From positions 372,001 to 436,000 of the forward strand of contig CAVSAR010000002.1 of assembly GCA_963726085.1 (NCBI GenBank): a DNA stretch of 64,000 bases, given 5' to 3'. This document shows, one piece after another, positions 9,119 to 17,872 of the stretch; position 1 is the first letter of the stretch, and each line of letters starts with the position of its first letter. This DNA comes from ZC4RG30 sp963726085. Its GTDB lineage: Bacteria > Pseudomonadota > Gammaproteobacteria > Steroidobacterales > Steroidobacteraceae. The position numbers were made by a program, and so were the translations under genes. Under the pieces are notes generated by a model. That model did no database searches, was not told the origin of the DNA, and saw only the letters and a program-made list of their open reading frames with translations.

Positions 9119-10678
9119 ATGCGCTACATCCGCACTATTCCCAAGGGCCGTGGGCTCAACGATCCGATCCTGCACGCGGATCACACCCGCCCGCGCACGC
9201 GCCGCGAGTTCATCGCGTCCGGCCTGCTGACCGGCGCTGCCACGGTAGTGGTGCCGTCCATCGCCGCGCTGGCCGCACGCAGTGCGCACGCGAATGTGCT
9301 GGCGGACCTGGGTGGCATCGGTTCCGCGGGCTGCGGCATCACCCCCGGCGCGGGCAAGATTCCGTTCATCTGCTTTGACCTCTCCGGTGGCGCCAATATC
9401 GCCGGCTCCAACGTGCTGGTCGGCGGGCAGGGTGGGCAGCTGGATCCGCTGACGACAGCCGGCTATTCGAAGCTGGGCATTCCCGGCAACATGTTGCCGT
9501 CGCTGCCGACGTTTACAAATACGGATTTCGGGCTGGCGTTCCACGGCGACAGCGCGCTGCTGCGCGGCATGAAGATGCGCGCCCAGGCCGCCACGGCTGC
9601 CAAGTCCAACGGCACCATGATCGCGGCCAGCTCGCAGAACGATACCGGCAACAATCCGCACAACCCCATGTATGGCATTGCCAGGACCGGCTCCCGGGGT
9701 GAACTGCTGACGCTGATCGGGTCGGTCAGTTCCGATTCCGGCGGCAATTCCATGGCCCCCTACGCCATGATCGATCCGAAGATCCGCCCGACCAAGGTCT
9801 CGCAAGCCAGCGACGTGACTGGCCTGGTGGATACCGGTGAGCTGGGCACCATGTTCAGCAACCCGGCCGATGCCATATCGGTAATGGAGTCGATGGCGGT
9901 ACTGACCTATCGCAAGCACGCCATGGTGGACACCTTGATGGGCCCGACCACGGATGCGTCCCTGAAGCAGTTCAACAAGTGCGGCGTCATCAAGTCCGCC
10001 TATCTGGCAGAAACGTTTGGTAATTCACCCCTGGACCCGGCCAAGGACTCGCGCATTGTCGGGGCCTCGGGCGCGATCTTCACGCAAGCCGAGTACGACG
10101 GGGACAGTGAGTTCCAGAAGACCGCCGCCGTGATGAAGACCGTCATCGATGGCAACGCCGGCGCCGGCACCATCCAGATGGGCGGCTTCGACTACCACAC
10201 CGGTGACCGCATGACCGGCGAGGCGCGCGACCAGCGTGCCGGCCAGTGCATCGGCGCCTGCCTGGAGTACGCGGCACGCGCGGGCAAGCCGCTGATGATC
10301 TATGTGTTCAGCGACGGCTCGCTGTCTTCCAGCGGCATGATCGACAACTCGGTCGGTGGTCGCGGCAAGGGCGTGTGGACCGGTGACAACCAGTCAACGG
10401 CCGCGACGTTCTTCCTGGTCTACAGTCCCACGGCCAGGCCGGCGCTGCGTTCGCCTACGATGAACCAGATTGGCTGGTACAGCGGCGACGGCTCGGTCGT
10501 CACCTCCTCGCACCCGGGCGCCAACGCGGTCAACCTGCTGGTGGAAGAGGTGATCCTCAACTACATGGGCCTGCACGGCACGGAAGGGACCTTCGCCGAT
10601 CCCGGCATGTTCCCCGCCACGGGTCTGGGCGGATCGACACAGCGTGATGCCCTGACAGCCTTTAGTCCGATCGTGTGA
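9119..10678 (+). CDS. Tat-exported DUF1501-like protein
   Basis: This 519-residue protein has a twin-arginine signal (TRREFIASGL, Arg28-Arg29) followed by a hydrophobic stretch, so it is probably exported folded. The body contains motifs such as ICFDLSGGANIAGSN, GMKMRAQ, GGFDYHTGDRMTGEARD and IYVFSDGS. These are reminiscent of DUF1501/sulfatase-fold proteins (metal-site Asp and His-rich loops, YDHT-like patterns), but I cannot confirm the family. It starts 12 bases after the LamG cytochrome gene, so it belongs to the same operon. Cytochrome plus DUF1501 pairs are typical of Planctomycetes. Confidence 0.58.
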   Translation: MRYIRTIPKGRGLNDPILHADHTRPRTRREFIASGLLTGAATVVVPSIAALAARSAHANVLADLGGIGSAGCGITPGAGKIPFICFDLSGGANIAGSNVLVGGQGGQLDPLTTAGYSKLGIPGNMLPSLPTFTNTDFGLAFHGDSALLRGMKMRAQAATAAKSNGTMIAASSQNDTGNNPHNPMYGIARTGSRGELLTLIGSVSSDSGGNSMAPYAMIDPKIRPTKVSQASDVTGLVDTGELGTMFSNPADAISVMESMAVLTYRKHAMVDTLMGPTTDASLKQFNKCGVIKSAYLAETFGNSPLDPAKDSRIVGASGAIFTQAEYDGDSEFQKTAAVMKTVIDGNAGAGTIQMGGFDYHTGDRMTGEARDQRAGQCIGACLEYAARAGKPLMIYVFSDGSLSSSGMIDNSVGGRGKGVWTGDNQSTAATFFLVYSPTARPALRSPTMNQIGWYSGDGSVVTSSHPGANAVNLLVEEVILNYMGLHGTEGTFADPGMFPATGLGGSTQRDALTAFSPIV

Positions 10679-10742
10679 ACCGGGTCATTGCCTCGCAAGA
10701 CGGGCGCGCTATCCTCTATGACATTGTTAAATCGCGGCCAGG

Positions 10743-11264
10743 GTGCTTGCTGCTGTGCAGAATCGACGGAACTCCTTATTTCTGCTGGCGGCTGGCCTCG
10801 CGGCCCTGACCCTGCCCGCGACCGCAGCTGATTACCGCCTCACGGGCCTCGCAGCCCCCGATTTCGCCCTGCGATCGGCCGGGGGGCCCAACGTTCGCCT
10901 CTCCGAGCACCGCGGCGAGGTGGTCTTGCTGGCCTTTTTCGGCAGCCGCTGCGACCAGTGCGGCGACCAGCTGGCCATCCTCAGTCGGATGTTTGATACC
11001 TACCAGTCGGCCGGTCTTACTGCCCTGGCAGTAAATGTGGACGACGACCAGGCCAAGGCAGCGCAATTCATTGCAGCGCACCGGGCCAGCTTTCCCATGC
11101 TGCTGGATCCTGAAAAGACAGTGGCGCGCACCTATCGGGTCGACAACCTGCCGATGCTGCTGCTGGTGGATCGCGCCGGGGCCATCCGCTACGTGTATCG
11201 CGACTTCCACCGCGGGGATGAAACCCGCTACCTGGCACAGACCCGACAACTGCTCAACGAATGA
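10743..11264 (+). CDS. TlpA/AhpC-type redoxin, exported
   Basis: This 173-residue thioredoxin-fold protein has a signal sequence, a CDQC active site (Cys70, Cys73) in place of CGPC, and a cis-Pro loop (NLPMLLLVD). The start is a GTG at 10743 with no clear ribosome binding site; a second in-frame GTG at 10755 is possible. A TTAAAT box at 10727-10732 lies 10 bases upstream, so the message may have almost no leader. It is the second thioredoxin-like gene flanking the cytochrome genes and may service their CXXCH or disulfide sites (inference). Confidence 0.8.
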   Translation: MLAAVQNRRNSLFLLAAGLAALTLPATAADYRLTGLAAPDFALRSAGGPNVRLSEHRGEVVLLAFFGSRCDQCGDQLAILSRMFDTYQSAGLTALAVNVDDDQAKAAQFIAAHRASFPMLLDPEKTVARTYRVDNLPMLLLVDRAGAIRYVYRDFHRGDETRYLAQTRQLLNE

Positions 11265-11284
11265 CGAGAGGCTAAAGCTACGCA

Positions 11285-11953
11285 ATGAATCGTTCGTTCA
11301 TCCAATCCGCCCTGCTGCTGGCCCTGCTGGCAACCACGGCGACGGCCTATCCGGCGCAGCCGTCGGCACCGGCACCGGCCCCCCAGGCTGCTGCGCCTGC
11401 GGCGCCGGCAGCCCCAGCCGCAGCCCCTGGGGCCACCCAAGCCACGGCCAGCCCGGTCGCGGCTGAACCTGCAACCGATGCCGCCGCGCCCGTGGCCGCA
11501 CCGGACACGCGCGCACTGGACGAGGACATCCAGGGCATCAAGAAGGACGTGGTGGACCTCAACCGCGACCTGTTCGTGCTGGAGGAGGAGCTGCTGTTTC
11601 CGGCCAATACCCAGGTGGCGGTGTTTCTGTCGATGGATGTGGGCGCGTTCTTTGCGCTGGACACCGTGGAACTGCGCATGGATGACAAGCAGGTGGCCAA
11701 GTACCTGTACACGCCGCGCGAGGCCGAGGCCCTGCTCAAGGGCGGCGTACAGCGCCTGTACCTGGGCAACCTGCGCGTCGGCGGCCACGAGCTGGTGGCG
11801 CTGTTCACCGGCAAGGGGCCCAACGGCCAGGACTATTCGCGTGGTGCACAGCTGAAGTTCGAGAAGTCGGTGGGCGCGAAGTACCTGGAGCTCAAGATCT
11901 CCGACAAGCAGCGCAAGCAGCAGCCGGAATTTGAAATCAAGGACTGGGAATAA
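11285..11953 (+). CDS. Periplasmic protein of unknown function, Pro/Ala-rich linker
   Basis: This is a 222-residue protein. It has a signal peptide (residues 1-22), a proline/alanine-rich tether (about 23-75), a short coiled-coil-like segment (ALDEDIQGIKKDVVDLNRDL), and a compact beta-rich domain with a lysine-rich tail. I do not recognise a named family. It begins the TPR-ExbB-ExbD block and lies 20 bases after the redoxin, so it is probably cotranscribed with it. A proline-rich tether followed by a small domain suits a structural part of a trans-envelope complex (inference). Confidence 0.62.
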   Translation: MNRSFIQSALLLALLATTATAYPAQPSAPAPAPQAAAPAAPAAPAAAPGATQATASPVAAEPATDAAAPVAAPDTRALDEDIQGIKKDVVDLNRDLFVLEEELLFPANTQVAVFLSMDVGAFFALDTVELRMDDKQVAKYLYTPREAEALLKGGVQRLYLGNLRVGGHELVALFTGKGPNGQDYSRGAQLKFEKSVGAKYLELKISDKQRKQQPEFEIKDWE

Positions 11954-11961
11954 CTGTCCTG

Positions 11962-13881
11962 ATGAAGTCGCGCTTTGCCATCGCAGTACTTGCAGTCGCG
12001 GTCTTTTCCGTCGCTCATGCTGCGAAGAAGGCTCCGGACAAGTTGCCCGGCACGCACGTGCAGGACCTGCACTACGGTGACGTGCTGTTCCAGACATTCA
12101 TTGGCGAGGACTTCGAGGCGCTGACGCGCCTGGAAGCCTACTCGCAGTGGCAGCTGATGCCGCATCACCAGGGCGAGGCGGACCTGCTCGCCGGCGGGCT
12201 GTACCTGCAGCTGGGCATGCACAACGAGGCCGGTCGGCGCTTCGAGAGCGTGCTGGCCGGCCCCGAGGTTCCCGCCAGCGTGCGGGGCAGGGCGTGGTTC
12301 TACCTGGCCAAGGTCTGGTACGCGCGCGGCTACTACGATCGCACCGTCGACGCCCTGCAGCGTATCGACAGCACGCTGCCGCCGCTGATGGAAGCGGAAA
12401 AACAGCACCTGCGCGCCAATGCCCTGATGCACCTGGGCCGCTACGACGAGGCCATCGCGCTGCTCGAGGCATGGAAGACCAACAGCTCCTGGATGGCCTA
12501 TGCGCGGTTCAACCTGGGCGTGGCGCTGATCCGCAGCAACCGCCTGCAAGAGGGCGCCCGGCAGCTGGACTCGGTCGGTCGCCTGCAGTCGAGCAATGCC
12601 GAACTGCTGGCCCTGAAGGACAAGGCCAACCTGGCGCTGGGGTTTGCATACCTGCAGAACCAGCAACCGGCGCTGGCCAAGCCGATGCTCGAGCGGGTGC
12701 GCCTCAACGGCGCGCAGTCCACGCGCGCGCTGCTGGGACTGGGCTGGGCCGACGCGGCGCAGAATGACTACGAGGCCGCGCTCACCCCGTGGCTGGAATT
12801 GCGCGATCGCAACCTGCTGGATGCTGCCGTGCAGGAGGCATACCTGGCCGTGCCGTATGCATTTGCCAAGCTCGGCGCCAATGGCCAGGCCGCCGACTAT
12901 TACGAGAAGGCGCTGACCTCCTTCTCGAATGAGTCCGGCCGCATCGACGAGTCGGTGGGCCGCATCCGCGATGGCCAGCTGATAAAGAACCTGCTGGGCC
13001 AGGAGGATGGCAAGAGCCCGCAGCGCGGCTGGTTCTGGCAGATGCAGGAACTGCCGGATGCGCCGGAATCGCGCTACCTGTACCCCATCCTTGCCGGCAA
13101 TGATTTCCAGGAGGGCCTGAAAAACTATCGCGACATGGCGTTCCTGGGCTCTACGCTGGAGCGCTGGGACGAGAACATGATCGTGTACAACGACATGATC
13201 GAGGCGCGCGAGAAGGCCTATGCCGAGCGCATTCCCAAGGTGGACGCACTGCTGGCCAGCGACGCGGTGGGCACGTTGGCCACGCGCCGCGAAGCCACCG
13301 AAGGCAGGTTCAACGAAATCATAGGCTCCGAGGATGTCGCGGCGCTGGGAACGCCCACGCAGCGCGACCAGTGGCGACGCGTCGAGCGCATCGAGGCGGC
13401 GATTGCCGCGGATCCGGCCAATCCGCAGCTGGCGGGGATGCAGGAAAAGCTGCACCTGATACGCGGCGTGCTGTTCTGGGACCTGCGCAGTTCCTATCGC
13501 GACCGCCTGTATGCGGAGCGACGGGAACTGAAGGACCTGGACAAGGCGCTGGCCGAGGCCAACAACCGCTGGCTGCGCGTGCAGCAGGCACGCCAGATCG
13601 CCCCGACCACCACCGGGGACTTTGCGGCCCGGATTGCCTCGCTGCAGGCACGCATGTCCGCCCTGCGCGCCAGCCTGGCCAAGGAATCCACCGCGCAGGT
13701 GGACCTGCTGGGCCAGATCGCCATCGATGAACTGCAGGCGCAGCAGCAACGCATCAAGGACTACGAAATCCAGGCGCGCTTTGCGCTGGCCACCATCTAC
13801 GACCGCGCCTCGGAAGCGCCGCGGCCAGCCGATGCAACAACACCTGCGGAACCTGCCAGTCCTGCAGAGGCGCCCAAATGA
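11962..13881 (+). CDS. Exported TPR protein (AglT/GltE-like by context)
   Basis: This 639-residue protein has a signal peptide (MKSRFAIAVLAVAVFSVAHA) and tetratricopeptide-like helical pairs over most of its length (for example LYLQLGMHNEAGRRF, AWFYLAKVWYARGYY, NALMHLGRYDEAIALLE). A coiled-coil-rich segment lies near residues 510-610 and an Ala/Pro-rich tail follows. It starts 8 bases after the preceding gene and overlaps the next by 4 bases (ATGA). TPR proteins serve as periplasmic scaffolds; in Myxococcus gliding the comparable part beside TolQ/TolR genes is AglT/GltE. That equivalence is by context, not alignment. Confidence 0.8.
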   Translation: MKSRFAIAVLAVAVFSVAHAAKKAPDKLPGTHVQDLHYGDVLFQTFIGEDFEALTRLEAYSQWQLMPHHQGEADLLAGGLYLQLGMHNEAGRRFESVLAGPEVPASVRGRAWFYLAKVWYARGYYDRTVDALQRIDSTLPPLMEAEKQHLRANALMHLGRYDEAIALLEAWKTNSSWMAYARFNLGVALIRSNRLQEGARQLDSVGRLQSSNAELLALKDKANLALGFAYLQNQQPALAKPMLERVRLNGAQSTRALLGLGWADAAQNDYEAALTPWLELRDRNLLDAAVQEAYLAVPYAFAKLGANGQAADYYEKALTSFSNESGRIDESVGRIRDGQLIKNLLGQEDGKSPQRGWFWQMQELPDAPESRYLYPILAGNDFQEGLKNYRDMAFLGSTLERWDENMIVYNDMIEAREKAYAERIPKVDALLASDAVGTLATRREATEGRFNEIIGSEDVAALGTPTQRDQWRRVERIEAAIAADPANPQLAGMQEKLHLIRGVLFWDLRSSYRDRLYAERRELKDLDKALAEANNRWLRVQQARQIAPTTTGDFAARIASLQARMSALRASLAKESTAQVDLLGQIAIDELQAQQQRIKDYEIQARFALATIYDRASEAPRPADATTPAEPASPAEAPK

Positions 13882-16800
13882 TCCGGCGGGCCACATTCGT
13901 TTCCCTGCTGGTGCTGTCATTGCCGGCCTTTGCCGCCAGCGCCGACGACGCCACGCTCAAGGACCTGCAAAAGCGCAAGGTGGAGGTCCGCAAGGACGCG
14001 CCGTCGAACGTGAACGCCGGCAAGGCCATGGAAAACTACCGCCGGTTCCTCGAGCTGCAGAAGAGCGATCCGGCGCTGCGCGCCGAGGCCATGCGCCGCC
14101 TGGGCGACCTGTCGCTGGAAAGCGGTGAACTGGACCGGCTGGCCACCGAGGTCACCAAGGTGGACCTGGGCGGCGCCGAGGCAATTCGCCTGTACACGCT
14201 GCTGCTGAAGGCCTACCCGGATTATCCGCGCAACGACCAGGTGCTCTACCAGCTGGCACGTGCCTATGAAACCACCGGGCAACCGGAAAAGGCGCTGGCG
14301 ACCCTGGACGAGATCGTCCGCCGCTTCCCGGCGTCGCGGGAAATCGCCGAAGTGCATTTCCGGCGTGGCGAGCTGCTGTTCTCCGCGATGCACTACAAGG
14401 ACGCGCAAGCCGCCTATGCCGAAGTGACGCGTCGCGGGCCGGGCGGGTTCTACCAGCAAGCCCTGTACAAGCAGGGGTGGTCGCTGTTCAAGCAGTCGCT
14501 CAACGAGGAGAGCCTGCCGGTCTTTGCCAAGTTGCTGGACCTGAAGCTGCTGGATCCGGCAAAGCCGGGCAAGTTTCGCCAGCTCGAAACGCTGGGTCGC
14601 GCGGACCGCGAGATGATCGAGGACACGCTGCGCGTTATGAGCGTCACGTTTTCCTACATGGATGGGGTCGAGCCGCTGAACCGGTTCGTCAACCAGATTG
14701 GCAGCCCGGCCTATTCGCCACTGCTGTATTCGCGACTGGGCGACCTGTACGTGGACAAGCAGCGCTACCAGGACGGCGCCGCGGCCTATCGCGCGTTCGT
14801 GGCGCGCGACCCGAACAATGAATTCTCACCCATGCTTTCTTCGCAGGCCATCGAGGCTTATCGCAAGGGCGGATTTGCGCAGCTGGTGCTGGATGGCAAG
14901 CGTGACTATGTCGAGCACTACAACCTGGGCACGGCCTTCTGGCAGGGGCGTAATCGCGCCGACTATCCGCAGATCGTCACCGAGATCAAACTGCACCTGA
15001 CCGACCTGGCGGCGTACTACCACGCCGAGGCGCAGAAATCGAAGAAGCCGGAAGACTTTGCGCAGGCCGCGCACTGGTACCGGCTGCAGCTGCAATCGTT
15101 CCCGGATGACCTGGACGCCGCGCAGGTGAACATGCACCTGGCCGACGTGCTGTACGAAGGCGGCCAGTTCGGCGCCGCCGTGGATGAGTACGAGCGCACG
15201 GCCTACGCCTATGCGCCGGGACCTGACTCGGCCAAGGCAGGCTATGCAGCCCTCGATGCCTATCAAAAGCAGGAGCCACAGCTGTCAGCCGCCGAGAAGG
15301 GGCCGTGGAAGTCACGCGCCATCGAGTCCGGCGTGCGCTTTGCACAGGCGTTCCCGCAGCACCCTGACAGCAACGGGGTGCTGACTCGCGCCACGCAGGA
15401 TCTGTACACGGCAAAGAACCTGCCGCGCGCCATCGAAGTGGGCGGGATACTGGTGGCACGCAAGCCGCCGGCCGAACCCGCGCAGCGACGCATTGGCTAC
15501 AGCGTGATCGGCCAGGCGCAGTTTGACCTGGGGCAGTTCAGTGCCGCCGAAGCGGCATGGCTGCAGGCGCGCACTCTGTCAGCGGGCGATCCCGCCCAAC
15601 AAAAGGCGATCAGCGAGCAGCTCTCCGTTGCCGTATACCGCCAGGCCGAGGCCAAACGCGCCGCCGGCGACGCGGCCGGCGCGGTCGATGATTTCCTGCG
15701 CGTGGCCACCGTTGCCCCGGGCACGGCGGCAGTGGAGACCGCCCGCTACGACGCGGCGGCCGAATTGATCAAGTTGCAGCAATGGCCGCGCGCCATCGAA
15801 GTGCTCGAGGCCTTCCGCCGCGATTATCCGGCCAGCAAGCAGCAGCCGGACGTCACGCAGAAACTTGCCGTGGCGTACCTCAATGCCGGGCGGTCCGACG
15901 CTGCCGCGCCGGAATTCGAGCGCATCGCGCAGAACAAGGCCCAGGCCCCGGAGCTGCGCCTGGAGGCCATGAACATTGCCGCCGAGCAGTACGCCAAGAG
16001 CGGCAACACGGCAAAGACCGTGGTCCTGATGGAGCAGCTGGTGGCGGAATTCCCCGCGCCGGTGCCCGAGCGCATCGAAACGCGCCAGAAGTTGCTCGAC
16101 TACGCGGCCAAGGCTGGCAACGCCGAACGTGTGCAGTACTGGCAGCGGGAAATCGTCAAGGCCGACGCGACTGCCGGCGCGGCGCGCACCGATCGCACGA
16201 AGTACCTGGCCGCCAAGGCGAGCCTTGCCCTGGCCGCACCGGCGCGCGATACCTTCCGCGGCGTGCAGCTGGTGGCGCCACTGAAGAATTCCCTGGCGGC
16301 CAAGCGCCGCGCGCTGGAAACGGCCATGAACGGGTACCGCGAGGCGGCGGCCTACAACGTCGCCGAGGTGACCACGCAGGCTAATTTCGAAATGGCCGAA
16401 CTGTATCGCCAGCTGGCCGCCGATCTGCTGGCCTCCGAAAAACCCAAGAAGCTGTCGGCGGATGAACTGGAGCAATACGACCTGCTGCTCGAGGAGCAGG
16501 CCACGCCCTTCGAGGAACAGGCCATCAAGATGCACGAGGCCAACACCGTGCACGCCCGCGATGGGATCTACGACGATGGAGTGCGTGCCAGCTTCGCGGC
16601 ACTGGCCAAGCTGTTGCCCGGCCGCTATGGCAAGACCGAGATGGTGGGCACCTGGACCAGGTCCCTGGTGCTGCCCCAGAAGCAGCCGCCTGCGCCGCAG
16701 GTGCCAGCACCCACCGGCGGCACGCCTGCTACTGCCCCGACTGCCCAGGTCCCGGCCCCGGCGGTTGCCGCTGAACCGGCGCCGCGCCTGGTTGCGCAGT

Positions 16801-17288
16801 TCGACAGCGCCGTGAAGCAGGCTGAGGCCGGTCAGGCCGTGGATGCGGAGCTGGAATTCAAGCAGTTGATGGAGGCGGCCCCCGAATTGGGCGGCGCCGC
16901 CTACAACCTGGGCGTGCAGTTGCGCACGACGGGTCGGCTCGAAGAAGCAGAGCAGGCCTTCGCAACGGCAGTCAGTCGCGCGCCGCGCAGCGCAATGGCC
17001 CTGACCGACTTGGGCGTCACGCAACGGCAGCGTGGCAATTTCAAGGCCGCCGTCGAGTCCTACACGCGCGCCTTGTCGGTGGATCCCGACTATGCGCCGG
17101 CCCATCGAAACCTTGGCATAGTCCGGGATGTGTATCTTGGCGATCCGGGTGCGGCCATCGAGAGCTTCGAGCGTTACAAGGCCCTGACGGGCGAAGACCG
17201 GCCCGTGACCGGCTGGATAGCCGACGTGCGACAAAGGTCCGGCAAGGCGGCGGCGCCATCTGCCGAAAAAGCGGAGGCCACGCCATGA
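13878..17288 (+). CDS. Large TPR scaffold protein (AgmU/GltD-like by context)
   Basis: This 1136-residue protein has a signal peptide ending near AAS-AD, then many TPR units (for example QVLYQLARAYETTGQPEKAL and LYSRLGDLYVDKQRYQDGAAAY). A Pro/Ala-rich linker lies at about residues 935-970, followed by a final classical TPR block (AYNLGVQLRTTGRLEEAEQA, DLGVTQRQRGNFKAAVESYT). Overlaps of 4 bases with both neighbours show tight coupling. Length and position, between a shorter TPR gene and the ExbB/ExbD genes, match the AgmU/GltD component of Myxococcus Glt machines. Inferred role: periplasmic scaffold linking the inner-membrane motor to the outer membrane. Confidence 0.82.
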   Translation: MIRRATFVSLLVLSLPAFAASADDATLKDLQKRKVEVRKDAPSNVNAGKAMENYRRFLELQKSDPALRAEAMRRLGDLSLESGELDRLATEVTKVDLGGAEAIRLYTLLLKAYPDYPRNDQVLYQLARAYETTGQPEKALATLDEIVRRFPASREIAEVHFRRGELLFSAMHYKDAQAAYAEVTRRGPGGFYQQALYKQGWSLFKQSLNEESLPVFAKLLDLKLLDPAKPGKFRQLETLGRADREMIEDTLRVMSVTFSYMDGVEPLNRFVNQIGSPAYSPLLYSRLGDLYVDKQRYQDGAAAYRAFVARDPNNEFSPMLSSQAIEAYRKGGFAQLVLDGKRDYVEHYNLGTAFWQGRNRADYPQIVTEIKLHLTDLAAYYHAEAQKSKKPEDFAQAAHWYRLQLQSFPDDLDAAQVNMHLADVLYEGGQFGAAVDEYERTAYAYAPGPDSAKAGYAALDAYQKQEPQLSAAEKGPWKSRAIESGVRFAQAFPQHPDSNGVLTRATQDLYTAKNLPRAIEVGGILVARKPPAEPAQRRIGYSVIGQAQFDLGQFSAAEAAWLQARTLSAGDPAQQKAISEQLSVAVYRQAEAKRAAGDAAGAVDDFLRVATVAPGTAAVETARYDAAAELIKLQQWPRAIEVLEAFRRDYPASKQQPDVTQKLAVAYLNAGRSDAAAPEFERIAQNKAQAPELRLEAMNIAAEQYAKSGNTAKTVVLMEQLVAEFPAPVPERIETRQKLLDYAAKAGNAERVQYWQREIVKADATAGAARTDRTKYLAAKASLALAAPARDTFRGVQLVAPLKNSLAAKRRALETAMNGYREAAAYNVAEVTTQANFEMAELYRQLAADLLASEKPKKLSADELEQYDLLLEEQATPFEEQAIKMHEANTVHARDGIYDDGVRASFAALAKLLPGRYGKTEMVGTWTRSLVLPQKQPPAPQVPAPTGGTPATAPTAQVPAPAVAAEPAPRLVAQFDSAVKQAEAGQAVDAELEFKQLMEAAPELGGAAYNLGVQLRTTGRLEEAEQAFATAVSRAPRSAMALTDLGVTQRQRGNFKAAVESYTRALSVDPDYAPAHRNLGIVRDVYLGDPGAAIESFERYKALTGEDRPVTGWIADVRQRSGKAAAPSAEKAEATP

Positions 17289-17803
17289 ACAGGCTGCGAT
17301 GTGCACTGGCAACCCTGCTGCCGCTGGGCATCTGCATGCAACTGGTTGCCGCCGAACCTCCGTTGGAGCCGGCCGTCAATACTTCTGCACTGCCGCCGGC
17401 CGCAACACCCGCGCCCGCACCGGCACCAGTCACCGCGGCGGCACCGCCTGCGGCTACAGCTGCGCCTGCGTCGGGCAAACCCACTGCGCCAGGCAAGGCG
17501 CCAGCGACTTCAGCCAAGCCGGAGGCGCCTGCGGCGCGCGGCGGCAAGGCACAGGACCGGCTGCAGCTGGATGCGACGCAGATCACGGGAAACAGCGAGT
17601 TGCCCCGCGTGCTCTACGTCGTGCCGTGGAAGCGCTCTGATCTGGGGGACCTTACCGGGCGGCCCGTCAATAGCCTGCTCGACGAAGTACTGGCCCCGGT
17701 GGATCGTGATGTGTTTCGGCGACAGAACCGCTACTACGAGGCGTTGCGCCCGGACACCGCCTCGGGCGGGTCGGGGCGTGCCGCGGCCGAGGTTGAGAAA
17801 TAG
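17285..17803 (+). CDS. Exported Pro/Ala-rich protein of unknown function
   Basis: This 172-residue protein has a signal peptide (residues 1-22) and a long Ala/Pro-rich disordered stretch (about 30-85), then a short conserved-looking segment (ITGNSELPRVLYVVPWKRSD) and an acidic tail. I recognise no family. It overlaps the large TPR gene by 4 bases and precedes exbB by 69 bases. The layout of signal, disordered tether and short C-terminal module suggests an adaptor within the envelope complex (inference). Confidence 0.6.
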   Translation: MNRLRCALATLLPLGICMQLVAAEPPLEPAVNTSALPPAATPAPAPAPVTAAAPPAATAAPASGKPTAPGKAPATSAKPEAPAARGGKAQDRLQLDATQITGNSELPRVLYVVPWKRSDLGDLTGRPVNSLLDEVLAPVDRDVFRRQNRYYEALRPDTASGGSGRAAAEVEK

Positions 17804-17845
17804 GTCGCAGCAATTTCGCCGCGATGGTTTCAAGGTGCAGGGAGT

Positions 17846-17861
17846 CTTGCTGACCAGCAAG
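17846..17861 (+). promoter_or_regulatory. Hairpin upstream of the ExbB-type gene
   Basis: CTTGCTG-AC-CAGCAAG is a perfect inverted repeat 11 bases before the exbB start, next to its AAGGGAG ribosome binding site. It could tune translation of the motor genes relative to the TPR genes, or be an operator. It is too short and lacks the uridine run needed for a confident terminator. Confidence 0.28.
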
Positions 17862-17872
17862 GGAGTTTTACG

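Noticed and set aside
9119..10678. General secretion pathway protein
   Set aside because: No membrane helices or Gsp domains are visible; a Tat signal and soluble body fit an exported enzyme better.
11833..13920. Very long open frame on the minus strand opposite the TPR genes (also 24863-27631, 15579-17312, 46387-47916 plus)
   Set aside because: High GC makes antisense frames open. The opposite strand carries recognisable domains, signal peptides and coupled starts, while these translations show no domain or signal and are rich in Arg, Gly and Gln.
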